Source: Dugong dugon | Taxonomy: Eukaryota > Chordata > Mammalia > Sirenia > Dugongidae | NCBI GenBank assembly: GCA_030035585.1 | Contig: CM057462.1 | Span: forward strand, 101,329,234-101,393,233 | Direction: 5' to 3' | Length of the DNA stretch: 64,000 nt | Part shown: one piece after another, positions 1-12,309 of the stretch | Position numbering within the stretch: position 1 is the first letter of the stretch | Layout: each line of letters starts with the position of its first letter | The notes under the pieces: model-generated | What the model was told of the DNA's origin: nothing | What the model saw: only the letters and a program-made list of their open reading frames with translations | The model's database searches: none | Program-made: the position numbers and the translations under genes

Positions 1-99
1 CTCACCTCTGTTACTCTTTTTGTGGAATTAGTTTTTGTCTTGATTACTGGCAAACCTGGATTTTTCCCTCCACATTGTCTAAAAATGTCTTTCAGAAAC

Positions 100-360
100 C
101 AACCCGTTTACATCACTCTGTTGTTAAAATTATTCAATGGCTCTCCAAAACATCAAGGATAAAGTCTAAACTCATTTGCAGCCCTTCATGTCCTAATTCC
201 TGCCAACTTGTCGAGTCTCATCTTTTAACACTCTCTTCCTACCTTTCACTCTAACGATATTCAAGTGCTATCATGCCTTCCAATATATCAGGCTGTTTTA
301 TATTGCCATGGCTTTACATGAGCTGTTTCATCCTCCTAGAGTGCCCTTCTCTCTCTCTCT
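100..360 (+). repeat. L2 LINE fragment
   Basis: The 'ggctctccaaaacatcaaggataaagt...gcccttcatgtcc' pattern matches the L2 segment 'caatggctcccattgccyttaggataaagtcc'. The orientation is sense. A CT-rich simple repeat (about 348-385) follows directly. Confidence 0.65.
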
Positions 361-386
361 CTCTCTTTCTCTCTCTAACCCCATAT
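345..386 (+). repeat. (CT)n microsatellite
   Basis: A run of ctctct with one interruption, at the end of an L2 fragment. Confidence 0.85.
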
Positions 387-619
387 CTCTCTCTCATTCA
401 TCATCATTACCACACCTAGGCTTGACCCAGTCATACTCTTAGATAAAAGATCATCTACTCGATAGCTTGCCCTGAGTCATCAAGACTGAGTTGATCATTC
501 TTTCATTTATGCCACTGTACTTTGTGCTTGTGATTGTTGTTTGAATGAACTCTTACAAAGTTCTGCAACTGAAAATGAGACTGTGAATTGCATCTTAGTT
601 ATAATTCACATGGTGATAT

Positions 620-870
620 CAGCTACTCTAAATGAAAGCCCTTCCATGACCCTTCAGACTGGATTAAGAGCCTCTTTTCTGTGCCTCAGTATGGTACCGT
701 TTACTATGCCGTATTACAGTTGCCTGCTGTTCCTTTCCTGTCACTTGTCTGAAAAATCCTTGAGGATGAGGTTCTGGTTCTGTTAGTCTTTTTCTTTTCA
801 ACATCTAGCACAGTGCCTTGCACATTGTAGGCAGTCTCTATATATTTGACGAATGAATGTTGCTATTGAA
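620..870 (+). repeat. L2 LINE 3' end
   Basis: Contains the L2 3'-end signature 'agcacagtgccttgcacattgtaggcagtc' followed by a degenerate gaatgaatg tail. Sense orientation. Probably the same element as 100-360. Confidence 0.7.
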
Positions 871-1199
871 TAAACTGAGTCTCGAAATAGAAGTATTGGT
901 TCTCCTGTTATGCTTTGAATCTCCCAGATGTCTGAACTGCCATGATACAAATATCATTTTTAATTTGGAATTAGTCCCACAAGATCTAGTTCATGCACAG
1001 AGCAAGGGATGAAGTTAAGTTATAAGCTACAGTTGGGATATTATTTCAAATTTGCATGCCTGCTCCCTGGCTCACCAGAATCTGTTTACCATCTAAACCA
1101 TCTGTAAAGCACTGGGCAGCCAGTCATCAAATAAGTTCAGTCATCTATGCATTGTTTTTTGAAATGAATTCAACTGAGTGCTCTTGGGGGATAAAATTT
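871..1199. other. Unclassified intronic sequence
   Basis: I see no gene, no RNA and no repeat family I can name here. Confidence 0.5.
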
Positions 1200-1400
1200 T
1201 GCAATAACAATAGCTGGCATTAATTGAGTGCTTACTTTGTACCAGGCTAAGAGATAAGTGCTTTACATGCATCATCCCATTTAATTTTTACTCTGTGAGG
1301 TGGGAACTATTATTGCCCCCATTTTAAAAATGAGTTAACTGAAGCTTTGGTGTTTAGGCAATTTACCAAAGTCACGCACAAATAATATGTGCCAAAACTG
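1200..1400 (-). repeat. MIR SINE
   Basis: Antisense MIR: 'ttgagtgcttactttgtaccaggc', then 'ccccattttaaaaatgag' and the 'caaagtcacgcaca' block in the expected order. Confidence 0.85.
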
Positions 1401-2148
1401 GGATTCAACCCAACGTTTACTTAACTCCTTTTGTGTGAAACACACACATTCACACATATTCACACACACACCAAAAAGAACTATATACTTTTTTTTTTTA
1501 TGGTCTTAGTTATGGTAAAGCTCTAAACTATAGCTTCTTGCCTTTTGTCTTCTTAGTGATCTGGAAAATGTGGGTTAATACAAACCAGAAGTAGAACATA
1601 ATTGTCTCAGGACTTATCCTAAATAGTTATGGATGGGGAACAGATTCCCAGTGGTTGAAGCTCTGCTAGAATGCTATTATCAAATAAGCAGTTTGTTTGC
1701 TACGCATAAGCACTATGCTAGGTAACACATATTTCCAATAGCCCTGTCTTTGAGCTTATTATCTATTCAGGAATACAAATTATGAAAGCATGAAAAATTT
1801 TCTTACAACGTGTACCAAATACAACCATTCCAGATGCTTTGGAGTCTACCTCCTTTCTCCTGATAAGGGGATGTGACAAGTTAGCTTTACACACTGTTAC
1901 CTATAGGAGGGGCTTATATTCAGCAGTAGATTTTTTTTTCTTTTTTTAAATTCTGTAGCAAATAAGCCAATATTAGATCAACTTAGGCCTAATTTCTACT
2001 CTTGGATCATTTTAGAGGTTTGTAACACTCCCATTTATTGACTTTGTGAAGATTTGACAGGAGTTCTTATTAAAGGACAATTGCCATAAAGTTATAAATA
2101 GTTCGCAGATTCCCATTGCCTGGGTTGGAAAACTGTAGCCTGCATAAT
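1401..2148. other. Unclassified intronic sequence with short CA and poly-T tracts
   Basis: Contains an imperfect CA tract at about 1438-1471 and T-runs at 1490 and 1930. Nothing else was recognised. Confidence 0.5.
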
Positions 2149-2313
2149 CCAAACCCAACCAAACCCATTGCCGTGGAGTCGAGTCCAACTCATAGTGATC
2201 CTATAGGACAGAGTAGAACTGTCCCATACAGTTTCCAAGGAGTGGCTGGTGGATTTGAACTGCCCACATTTGGTTGGCAGCCAAGCTCTTAACCATGTGC
2301 CACCAGGGCTTCT
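2149..2313 (-). mobile_element. AfroSINE (short form)
   Basis: Antisense copy from the aaaccc tail (left) to the tRNA-like head ending 'ccaccagggcttc' (right). Near full length at about 165 bp. The central 'ctataggacagagtagaact' block is intact. Confidence 0.93.
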
Positions 2314-2495
2314 GGTAGTAAATTAAAAAAAAAAAATCCTATAAAAAAATGTGTGTCTAGATGTCTGACTCTTATTTTTGCATAATAATCTTTTGGTCAA
2401 ACATTAACATCATTCACCTTTCATATTTAAATCTGGCTTTTTTTTTTAATACCTAAACATTTATATAAAAAAAAGAGTTTTCATATATCAAAGAA

Positions 2496-2689
2496 TAATA
2501 AAAATAAAATAAACCAAACCAAACCAAACCAAACCCATTACTGTTGAGTCAATTCCAACTCTTAACGACCCTATAGGATGGAGTAGAACTGCCCTGTAGG
2601 GTTTCCAAGGAGTGGCTGGTGAATTTCAACTGCTAACCTTTCGATTAGCAGGCAAATGTTTAACCACTGGGCCACTACGGCATCCTAAT
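2496..2689 (-). mobile_element. AfroSINE with perfect 10-bp TSD
   Basis: Antisense copy including its A-rich tail with repeated aaacc units. The flanks carry a perfect 10-bp duplication, tatcaaagaa, at 2486-2495 and 2690-2699. It lies in the same orientation about 180 bp from the copy at 2149-2313. Confidence 0.95.
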
Positions 2690-2829
2690 TATCAAAGAAA
2701 TGTTGGTAAAAACCAAAAGAAAGAAAACTATTTATATTGAAAGGTTTATCATTCAAAGATTATGTTCCAAATGATACTGTACACCTGAAGTCTCACTCTG
2801 TTGATGGTCTTGTGCTCATAGTGAGAGAC

Positions 2830-3065
2830 AGGGAAAGGTGCTAGTTAGAAACATGGGCTCTAAAGTCAGACTGTTAGGGTTCTAGTCTTTGATTTGCCAC
2901 TTACTAACCTTTTGCCATTGGCCACATTTATAATCTCTCTCTTAGTTTCCTCATCTGTAGAAGGGGAATTATAGAAACTACCTCTTTGGATTGTGTGAGA
3001 ATTAAATGAAGAAATTCACATAAAGAAATTAGAACAGAGTCGGATCCATACTAAGCTAACAATAA
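2830..3065 (+). repeat. MIR SINE
   Basis: Sense MIR: 'gctctaaagtcagactg', 'tttgccacttactaacc' and 'ctcatctgtagaaggggaa' followed by 'gagaattaaatg'. Almost the whole element is present. Confidence 0.88.
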
Positions 3066-3164
3066 CTGTTATTTACATATAATTACTGTGATATCGCCTT
3101 GTATACCTACACGCTGGAAGTACACATTCTACAGACTAAACACAGTTTATTCATTTCTTAATCC

Positions 3165-3335
3165 ATTCATTGGCTTATTCAACTTTTAACTAATTAATTT
3201 ATTCAGCAAAGATTTATCGATTGCCTATTAAACACCAAGCACTGGCTTGGTGATATGGGTGATAATTAATCAGACATTGATCCTGCCCGCAAAGAACTTA
3301 CAAGTTGGTGGGGAGATGAAAACTACATTAAAATA
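3165..3335 (-). repeat. L2 LINE fragment
   Basis: 'gcctattaaacaccaagcactgg' and 'gatcctgcccgcaaagaacttacaag' match antisense L2 3'UTR. Confidence 0.75.
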
Positions 3336-5155
3336 GTTCTAGTACAAAACAGGAAGTTCTTAGTGCAGTTAAGAGTTTCAGATGAGGTCATACAAGAGTT
3401 TTTAATGTACAGAACTTTCTGCAAATTTCCAGACAGGATTTGCAATGTTTTGTCTTTATTAGCAAATCATCCAAATTTTGCTAGCATTTAATGGCACCTC
3501 AACTTACAGGGAGCTAATAGAAAAGGGAGTCACTAGAGTCCATTCTGAAGATTCCACATTTAGAAGCCCTTTCAGCAGTGCATTATTTACCAATGATTGT
3601 GTTAAGGTTGCCAGAGTAAAATAAACAGTTAAATAAGTGACATTTGTTCCGAATTTGTCACTTTCATTGCTTCAGTTTTGAAAATCAGAATGCGATTTAG
3701 AAATTGAAATTAAAAAAAGTGAATGTGTCATTAAGCCTAAATTTTTCTTTACTTTGCCTTTTTAATTCATTTATTCTTTCAGATTCTTGAATATTTAAAC
3801 CATTTAAAATATTAATAACTTGCTTAAGTATCCATATTTACATTAAATTGAAGTTCTAATTGCTCTATAATATTTTCAATGGTTTATATTATTTATAACT
3901 ACACTAAATAAATCATCCCCATGGAAGAAACTTAAGCAAGTATTTTACACAATGAGTTTTGTGTGGCAAGAATTCCCCTCCCACCCATGGTGAGGTCTTC
4001 AGAAATATTAAGAAATAAATTGAAATAAAAGATGTGATGTTTTAAAAGTATTTATAGAAAATCATCTGAAAACTAATTACTTTCTATTAACAACAAACCA
4101 ATACATTTTATTTAATATCAGAGGTTCTTAAATCATGGTAATTTAAAGTTTATATATCATGAGGCTTCTTATTATAGTATATTTTTAAGTTGTAGGAATA
4201 TCATATCTCATCCCCATCTTCTGAAAAATGGAAATGATCATGTCTGTGATGAACTAGGCAATATTTACATTTTTTAGAGACAGCTTACTATCACAGCATA
4301 ACAAAAATACACATACGTTAGGTTACTATAAAATATTAGTATATTAAATTAAATTTAAATTTCAAGATAAGGTTGATTCAGATAATTTTATGGAACTGAA
4401 AAGACTTTATTGTCTGTAATCTTCTTTGGACATTTTGAGAAACACTCAATTTCAAAATCAGGAATATTTTATGGATGTAACAATCTGTAATTTACTTGGC
4501 TTCTAAAAAGAACTAAAATTAATTTCAGGAGAAATATTAGCATTGGTTTCTCTCCCTTCAACTGATCCTTGTGTTTGCTCTTTGTTCATTTCTAGCCCTT
4601 AGGGACAAATGTACATTAAAATATGTAGGATATATTTTAGCAAAACTTTAAGTTGTAACTCAAAATACAGTATTGAGTAAGAGCATTATCTCTATGAATA
4701 AAACATTTAATCATGATCATTTACTTACTATTTCATTTTATTTATGTCATATTTCATGATGTAGGTCTAAGGAAAACCAATCAAGAGTGAATTCAAGTCG
4801 TACTTACCTATGATTCAGGATAACATAACATATTAAGAAAAACAAAAAGTTCCCACTAAACCAAATGTCATCAGTCACAAAACATATTTCAGTTGGCGTT
4901 AATTAATTATGTATTATTTTTTTCCTTTTTCTCTGGTATGAGACATCTTTCTAAACACATGATGACTTCTAAAGGGATAAAAAAAATTCTCAAACGCCCA
5001 TACTTATTTGGGGGCAAAATCTGGCCTGTGTCAGGAATGTGTCACATTAAGCTGAGGTTCAGAAATGAACATATTGCATTCTTAAGTGTTATCTCTACCG
5101 ATGAATGAGAGCCAAGAGGCGCTTGGGAGCATTCTGGCAACACTGTGTTACTTAC
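3336..5155. other. AT-rich intronic sequence without recognised repeats
   Basis: About 1.8 kb next to the NEGR1 exon with no transposon I recognise. It holds many TATTTA-type stretches and no long ORF of interest. It could hold conserved non-coding sequence, but that needs cross-species alignment. Confidence 0.45.
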
Positions 5156-5307
5156 GGTTAAGAGGCAGGCTCGCATTGGTCGTGCCTAGTTTGTTGGCAG
5201 CCACGCAAGTATAGTTGCCGAAGTGCGCCTGTGTCACGTTGGTAACAGTGAGAATGGATCTTGTGCTAAAATTTTGAATAATAATTCCTTGTTGGCCATT
5301 GAAGAGC
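5156..5307 (-). CDS. NEGR1: NEGR1 internal exon, second half of third Ig domain
   Basis: This exon encodes the C-terminal half of the third Ig domain of NEGR1 (Kilon), a GPI-anchored IgLON adhesion protein of neuronal surfaces. Read on the minus strand, it begins with G completing a split Lys codon, then [11 protein letters not shown], and ends at NASLPLN plus the first base of a Pro codon. The F-strand Cys lies in GNYTC and pairs with the Cys in the exon at 24576-24696. Four N-glycosylation sequons are visible: NFS, NVT, NYT and NAS. The acceptor AG is at 5308-5309 after a T-rich tract, and the donor GTAAGT starts at 5155. The length is 152 bp (1 + 50 codons + 1), in phase with the other exon. 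One residue looks unusual: [10 protein letters not shown], where I recall TQEHFGNYTC in human. LSAMP, NTM and OPCML are paralogs, but the [17 protein letters not shown] stretch and the NAS-LPLN end fit NEGR1 best. Confidence 0.94.
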
Positions 5308-5309
5308 CT

Positions 5310-6384
5310 AGAAGACAAAACAAACTCTAGGTAAATATGCATTATGAATACAACTTTAATTTAAACTTAGGTGGAGTCGTCATGGCAACCCAGACAATTT
5401 TGACCATACTGATGTCAGCATGTAGCATGATAATGGCACACACATTTTCTTTACATTAGCAGATTTTGGGAAGGAGTGGCTGTATGACAGTTATGGACTG
5501 TTCTGATGGGATTGTTTGTGCTATATAACAAACTGAGCTTAGCTATCTGTATGTCCTATTCATATATATATACTTTATTTTAGAAAATTAGACACGCCAC
5601 TATAATGGCATCTATTTTGTTACAGTTAAGAAAGAGTGAAAGGGAATTAAAGATAAAGATTCTGTTAAAAGTACAAACTCCTGGTTTCTAGGTAAGCTGG
5701 GTAGGGTATGTCTAGGCCATAGTATTACTGGATTACTCTCATAAAAATCAATCCTACAACTATGGAATAGAATGGTTCTGAGGTCAGTGTCAATCTATAC
5801 TGACTGCTGCTGCCATGTGCAACTCAGACAGGTGACTTGGCATTAAACCCAGAGAAAGGCAGTGCTATAGTGTTGGGGATAGCATTTCAAGTTGAGTCAC
5901 AGCTCTGCCATATTTTAGTAACGTTCCTGAGAAAGTCCTTTAATCTCCCAGGGCCTCAACATGGGATTCAATTTTACCTGATTCCACTCTGACTATCCAA
6001 CAATCTCTCTCCGGATTTATGAGCAGTGACCCTCAGGTTCAATTAGGCTGGTATGGCTTTACCATTCTCAATACATGACATGCCCATGCCTCCTTTACCA
6101 TTTTCCTGGTTTTGTACACTATAGTCACCTTCCCCCTTTTATCTCTGCCAGCTGGAGCTTTCCCTCCTCCGTTAGTCCCAGCGTAACACCTATCTCTCTT
6201 TCTCTAATGCTCCTCAAATGGCTCTCCTCTCTCTGCATGATGTCTCTCTTCAAACTGTTACATTATATACTTTGCCATGAGACAGGAAGAACTGGATGGT
6301 GCCTGGCTAGATTATTGAACATTTTAATCAAAGAGTCTACAGAATAATCCTGTTCAAAGGGGAGAAAATGCAGAACAGATTTTT
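5310..6384. other. Unclassified intronic sequence with a weak MIR
   Basis: A degraded sense MIR may sit at 5855-5970 ('cagctctgccatattttagtaac... gagaaagtcctttaatctcc'). A CT-rich section at 6100-6250 resembles L2 faintly. Otherwise nothing was recognised. Confidence 0.45.
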
Positions 6385-6798
6385 AAATTCTTATAGACTC
6401 TATAATTTCTGGAGCTATGGAGGCTGGATGAATCCCTGAAACTATTGCCCTTAGATAATCTTTAAACCTTAAACCAAAAATGTCCCCTGAAGTATTTTTA
6501 AAACTGAATAGTAGTTTAGCTTAAGTAGTAAAGAATGTCTGCCTTGAGCATTATGCTCTTTTAAGATCTATCTGTATGAGATCAAATGGACAACAGCAAC
6601 TCGAAAGATTAGATAGAAAGTTAGGGTGCAGTGACTTTGTATTAATGCGGGAGGAACAACTCAGAAAAGGAGGGTAAGAATGGTTGCACAATTCAAAGAA
6701 TGTGATCAATGTCACTGAATTGTACATGCAGAAACTGTTGAATTAGTTTAAGTTTTGCTGTGTGTATTCTCAACAAAAACAAAATGAATAAAATTTAA
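6385..6798 (+). mobile_element. L1 3'-UTR fragment, lineage A
   Basis: Matches the 3' end of the larger L1 fragment at 14431-15540 over its whole length, including 'ctttaaaccttaaaccaaaa', 'catcactgaattgtacatgcag'-like blocks and the 'gtgtgtattctcaac' end. It ends in an A-rich tail. 5'-truncated. Confidence 0.8.
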
Positions 6799-7803
6799 AA
6801 AATTGTTATGGCATTAATAAAACTAAGATTATATTCTTGCATTGTTCTCTCTAGTAGTTTCTAAGTATACAAATCTGTTCAACCCAAATAAATTGAATCT
6901 TTTTAAATTCCCCCAAAGGGGGAATTGTTCTCTCATATTTGAATCTTCCATAATACTTAATAGTGGAATCCTAGATATATAATAAATAGCACATAGGTCA
7001 ATGGAATCTAGGGGCTATCCCTCCAACATAAACTTTAGTAAGCCCCCTTCAGTGGTCATTTCAAGAATTTCTCTTTCTAAATAAGAATTCCGGTACAATG
7101 AGAATGCCAGCTAGATACTAACTTCTCCCTAATCAGCCCCAAAGTTCATTGTGTTAGAGATGTGCTCATCACAACATTGGCTATGTAAGCTTATAGCCTA
7201 AATGACATGTTAGCTTTTCCTCTTTAATGCATTCAAGTTCTAGCACTACATATTTCTTTAATCACGCAGATGCTAATAAATGACATTCTCCAGAGAGCTG
7301 AACTTCTTTATGTTACATGGCTTGCATCTGAATTTAGATAAAGTATACTGTAGTTAAATGCAGATTAAAATAAGCAGCCATGCTTGATTACTCTAGGAAT
7401 TACTTACATTTCATGTAATAGTGGAATTTAGCTTATCCAAAACTCAAAGTTTAATCAGATTAATAAAACTCTGAGTTGCATAAACATTGAAAAAACTTTA
7501 ACTTGAGCAATAAACTTAATGATCTCCAACTCTGACACAATAAAATAGGGCATAAAGTATCAAGGAAGTGGCAGCCTTTTACCATATTTTCACACAAATA
7601 ACGTGGGCTTCTGTGTTTTTTTGCCAGCCATGCCTTCCCCTCGAAGCAGCCTCACAAGTGCTGCCATGTCAATCTTCTTCCACATAACGCGGTGAGGAGG
7701 GCACAGCTGGCAAACAAACGCAGAAGGTGCGTGTTATTCTCATTAAAATATGGTATTTTCTTTCTCATATTACAAATCTATCAACATTTATGCTGACTAT
7801 TCC
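6799..7803. other. Unclassified intronic sequence
   Basis: About 1 kb of AT-rich sequence. No gene, RNA or repeat family was recognised. Confidence 0.45.
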
Positions 7804-8010
7804 ATAAAACCCATTGCTGTCTAGTTTATTCTGACTCATAGAGATCCCATGTGTTCCGGAATAGAACTGCAAATAGAGTTTTCAATGGTTGTGAACTTTT
7901 GGAAGTAGATTGCCAGGTCTTTCTTCCAAGGTGCTCTTGGTGGATTTGAACCTCCAACTTTTTGGTTAGTAGTTGAGCACTTAAACTTTTGCATCACCCA
8001 GGGATTTTTC
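7804..8010 (-). mobile_element. AfroSINE (long form)
   Basis: Antisense copy of the longer subfamily: the 'ttttggaagtagattgccaggtctttcttcc' insert sits between the head and the tail. The head ends 'catcacccaggga'. About 205 bp. Confidence 0.9.
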
Positions 8011-8124
8011 TGCACCATATTAATAACTTTATTTTCAACTAATTGGTATATGTTGTATAAAGATCACAGTTTCATTGCCCTGTGAACTTCAGCACTGTTG
8101 TACAAATCAATTTGCCCATGTCTA

Positions 8125-8312
8125 TGGTGTAAATAAATGTTTAACACACTCAGCTGATAACCAAAAGGTTGGAAGTTTGAGTCCAGCGAGAGATACCTCA
8201 GAAAAAAGACCTGATGATCTGCTTTGAAAAATCAGTCATTGAAACCCTATGGAGCACAGTTTTGACTCTGACACACACGGGGTCACCATGAGTCAGAGTT
8301 GAGTTGACACAT
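8125..8312 (+). mobile_element. AfroSINE (long form)
   Basis: Sense copy: 'taaccaaaaggttggaagtttgagtcc' (box B region), then 'gacctgatgatctgctttgaaaaatcag' and the tail 'ggggtcaccatgagtcagagttgag'. It faces the copy at 7804-8010 head to head, about 115 bp away. Confidence 0.9.
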
Positions 8313-8329
8313 TTTCTAGTGGTCTCAGC

Positions 8330-10575
8330 AACTCCCTAGACTACTAAATCTCCATTGTGCCCCACTGTGCTTGAAACCAAGATTCATTTTGCTTATTAAA
8401 TTAACCAGAGTCTTCAGCTGGCTAGACTATGGGCAGAAAATCTCGAGGGAGTATATTCAGACACTCTATGCCTCTGTTTGCTTATGTTCCTTATTGCTGT
8501 CTTTCTGAGTGAGATGGTTTCCAATTCCCTTCCTCTTAATGTAACTGAAGGCAAAGCCACAGATGTTGCTAAATCATGCAGCATATCTAAGCTCTATGTG
8601 TATAGCCCCTTGTTGGTTTCTGGCCAGCAGTACTAGATGCATCCTTACTGGAGTGGTAAATTAATGCTCCAACCCGTGCTGCTTGAATTAGCCAAGCAAG
8701 TGGTTATGGCCAATAAAAGAAAAGCATCTTCCCTGAGGGATTTTCTTCCCTCTAGGGGAAGCTACCTCTAGGAGAAGTCCAAAGCTTACTTTCTTCTATA
8801 GATGGGAGTTTTAGAAGTGCTGACTCCTCAAACACTGTTTAAGAACCTATTTACACCTGGCAGATGACTGGGACAGCCTTTGGATGGGGAGAAGGACTTC
8901 TGGGATGGTACCTATCTCTGAAGAATGTACTTCCATGATTCTTCTGCAGGGATCCTGGGAAAGAGGAGTGGTTCTCAACTATTCAAATCAATTCTGGTAA
9001 AGATCAATAAATTATTACAAAGGTGAAGTCTATGCTAGGTGATTAGGGACTAGGTTGGGCAATACATGATCTCTGCCCTTTAAAAGATCAAAACTAAGAG
9101 GAGGAATCACACATGTAAACGGCTGTTTACAATCAAATGGTATTTTAGTCACGATAGGGACTCTGTTAAAATGAACATAGCTACTCTCAGTCACTGAGCA
9201 TAGAAATTTAAGCTATACCTAGAAGCTCTAGCACATACGACCGTAATGCAATTTCACTCCTTGACTATAGATGGATGATAAAATAGGTCTTCAATTGATG
9301 ACACTTCTTCTTTATAAAACAGATTTATTCCAATACAGTTGGCTATGATTATATTTTCTGTAAAGAGAAGCATTCTTATACTGACTTAGATTATAAAATA
9401 AGAGATGCTTATTTATAGAAAAGAAGCCCCCACCCCTGCTCCAAAGAGAGAAACAAATTATGTTGAGCAAAGAGTTAAATATAGCATCTTTTTCCTCAGC
9501 AGTATATGGTGTTTGCTTGGAAATGTCCAGTCATTGTTCTTTGTTGTTTTTTACCACTCAACAGACCCTATGGCTGTCAGCTTATTCTATTACTGTCAGA
9601 CCTTGCTGTCCTCTACCCTCTGACACTAATGAGTGTCCTTCATACCCAGACCATTACCCTCACTTTTCTCCCTCTGCCTTTTGCCATGGTCTCATAAACT
9701 GCAAGCCGAAGGCTATTTACTTTGCCAGCAGATGCTGCCAGCTCATAAGTAACATAACCCAATCAACTAACTAGTTGTGAACTGGAATAGTCCCCTACAT
9801 TTTCAAGCATCAATCAGAAGTGGCACATGTAAAGAAAGCTAATAATTAGGGATACTCATATTTTTGACTCATGAAATGCTTACAAATTTTATAATCATAA
9901 TGTCCCTCAGGCAGTAGCTATCCAGGAAGGCCAGAAGAGCCTAAAGCAATATCACCACAGCAAAACTGACCACATAGCCATTGGCACCAATTGTGAAGAT
10001 TGCTAAAATAAATGGAGCAGCTATACCAGACCTCGTTCATTTTACATATAAATCTAGCCTCACTCCACATTTTGGGACTATTGTTCAATATCTGCCTTTT
10101 CGGATCAGGAATAGCAATAAACGTTTCCAGAGCAATAAACTTTTGGGTGAAAAGAGCCACAAAAAGACTTCATTGCTAACGTAGAATACGGATAATGGAG
10201 AATATCCAGACACTACCAAAAATATTAAAATAATGTGGAGCAGGAGTGAGGGAGGTGTTCTCAAATAATGATAGATTTTTTTTTTTTAATCAGAGTGGCA
10301 TTATAAGGGACTATGATCACAAATTATCAGTTATATTACTGGATAAGATTAATATGGCCTTGTTAATCTTTGTGTGTTACTATAGCAGGGGTAGAAGAGG
10401 GTGAGGAAGGCAGATTTTGAATAGTAAGAAGTAAAAAGAGATGTTACTGTTACTTCCAACAATGGACTGCAGGTTTGTGGAGTGCCAACAGGTGATATGA
10501 ACTAAAAAAAAAGAGAGATTTAGAAAAAGTCATGGGTGATGGTAGAAGTCGAGTATAGTCTTAATGGGAATTTTA
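8330..10575. other. Unclassified intronic sequence
   Basis: About 2.2 kb in which I recognise no gene, RNA or named repeat. Three overlapping chance ORFs at 9405-9774 have no recognisable domain and no coding-like features. Confidence 0.45.
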
Positions 10576-10577
10576 TT

Positions 10578-10695
10578 TAATCATCAAACAATGATTAACG
10601 TCTCCTATGTTTCAGGTACAGTGTTAGGAAACCAAGGGAAAAAAAGACAAACAAAACAGAGTTCCTATGCCAAGGACCTTAGCTACACCTGAACA
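10578..10695 (-). repeat. L2 LINE fragment
   Basis: 'cctatgtttcaggtacagtgttagg' followed by 'gttcctatgccaaggacctta' fits antisense L2 3'UTR. Confidence 0.65.
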
Positions 10696-10984
10696 TCTGA
10701 ACATGACTCTGGGATGGTATTCAGGTCCTGCCACAATGCATCCCACAATGCTTCTCTCTAATGGTAGAGTTCTAGTTTGTATGCATCTCGGCTCTGAACC
10801 ATGGTTGTATTTCTAGTTTTCTCAGCATGAACAGGAATGCTTTACTTATGTGGAATATGTTAGCTGTTTTCAACACATTTATGACTGAAGGATCTAGCAC
10901 TGAAAAATTGCAACATTGTACAAAAAAGTTTAGTGTTAAAAGTGTGTGGAATTGACATTCAGAAAACATTCAAGCGTTTTTCAT

Positions 10985-11165
10985 ACAAAAATATCAACTA
11001 ATCTTCAAAGCATCCCTAAGAGGTAGGTATTATTAGTCCCATTTTACAGATGAGAAAATAGAAATTCAGAAAGATTAAGTCATCTTGTCTTCTACCATCT
11101 CATAAGCGGCAGAACCAAGATTCAAATTCAGATCCTCTAACAACTGGTATCCCTCCTGCAATGTA
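10985..11165 (-). repeat. MIR SINE
   Basis: Antisense MIR: 'aagaggtaggtattattagtcccattttacagatgag', then the 'cagaaccaagattcaaattcag' block. Confidence 0.88.
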
Positions 11166-11213
11166 ACTGACATTCAAATCAACAGGTAGAAACCAAGTTC
11201 TCATATATGAGTT

Positions 11214-11390
11214 GGAGTCCTGATGGTGCAGAGGCTAAGAACTTGGCTGTTAACCAAAAGGTCTGCGGTTTGAATCCACCACCCGCCCCTTGGAAACCCT
11301 ATCGGGCAGTTCTACTCTGTTCTACAAAGTCACTATGAGTAAAAATCGACTGGAAAGCATGGTTTTTTTTTTTTTTTTTTTTTGGTTTGG
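11214..11390 (+). mobile_element. AfroSINE with perfect 10-bp TSD
   Basis: Sense short-form copy with a T-rich tail of about 20 T ending tttggtttgg. Flanked by the perfect duplication tatatgagtt at 11204-11213 and 11391-11400. The tail T-run is long for the family. Confidence 0.95.
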
Positions 11391-11689
11391 TATATGAGTT
11401 TGGAAAGGCAAGTGGTCCCAGAGAATCAAGTCTAGCTGGGAATAAAACCAATGGAGCTATAAACCCAAGTGGTATGTGATGTCAACATCAGGAGCCAGGT
11501 CGGATCCAAGGGATGAGTTTAATGGGGTAGAAAGCCAAGCAAAAGAGTAAGATGCAGTTCAGCTAGCTATCTGGAGAATTACGTTGACTGGAGGTCTCTT
11601 GGCCATCTATTGGGACTTAGTTTTACATGGGGCTGCAGACTGGTTCATTCTGGTTTGAACTCATGCAGATTATTTGCACTTGTAACAAG

Positions 11690-11860
11690 TTCCCAGGAAG
11701 TTATACATAAGAATAACCTGGGGATCTTGTTACAGTGTAGATTCTGACTTAGTATATCTGGGGTGGAAATGCAAATTCTCAGCAGGGAACTTGTTAGAAA
11801 TGCAAATTCTTAGCAGGGGTTCAAAGTGGACCAAACCAACTTGAAGCCCTTGTTTTATAC
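11690..11860. repeat. Probable hAT-type MER5-like fragment with internal duplication
   Basis: 'aacctggggatcttgtta' and 'cttgttagaaatgcaaattct' resemble the MER5-type hAT DNA transposon core. The aaatgcaaattct...agcaggg block occurs twice in about 45 bp. The family call is from memory. Confidence 0.45.
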
Positions 11861-11869
11861 TCAGCAATG

Positions 11870-12305
11870 CATCTTCTTAAGCAGCTGTTTTCAGCCTCTA
11901 ATACAGTCAGTCTCACAGGCTACTCCCAAGTTCCAATAAGAGAAGCATGAAATGAACTCTCTTGCCTCCCTCCTCAAACTCCACCTCCTCAACATCATTA
12001 TCAATTATTACTTGTTCATTTTTCTTCTCCTGGGTTCACTAAATATTTGAATAGTAGCAAATGCCTCTCTCTATTGTGTTTGCAGAATATAGTCAAGAAT
12101 GGCAGGAAAATATAACCATGCAGAGTGGCAAGAATGGAAAATTCTAGAGTAGGTCCAAACTTGTTTCTAAAGTTCAAGTTCTAGCAAAGCTATGTAGTTA
12201 CTGTGTTCTCCTTGACTAGGTCAAATCATCATCATAACATTAAGTACTTCTCCTTTGCAATACCATTGAAGTTGTAAGTTTTTATATATTTGTGTGGTTT
12301 TTGAT
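11870..12305. other. Unclassified intronic sequence
   Basis: No gene or named repeat seen. Some CT-rich text at 11960-12040 may be degraded L2. Confidence 0.4.
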
Positions 12306-12309
12306 TAAT

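Larger units (their letters stand above)
1..5155 (-). other. NEGR1: NEGR1 downstream intron (5' part, at least 5.1 kb)
   Basis: This lies downstream of the donor at 5155 on the minus strand. I did not see the terminal exon with the hydrophobic GPI-attachment signal, so it probably lies to the left of the window. The stretch contains L2, MIR and two AfroSINE copies; the remainder is AT-rich and unclassified. Confidence 0.75.

Noticed and set aside
9405..9774. Three overlapping plus-strand ORFs of 63-104 residues
   Set aside because: They overlap in different frames, show no domain, and lie in plain intron. This is chance ORF behaviour.
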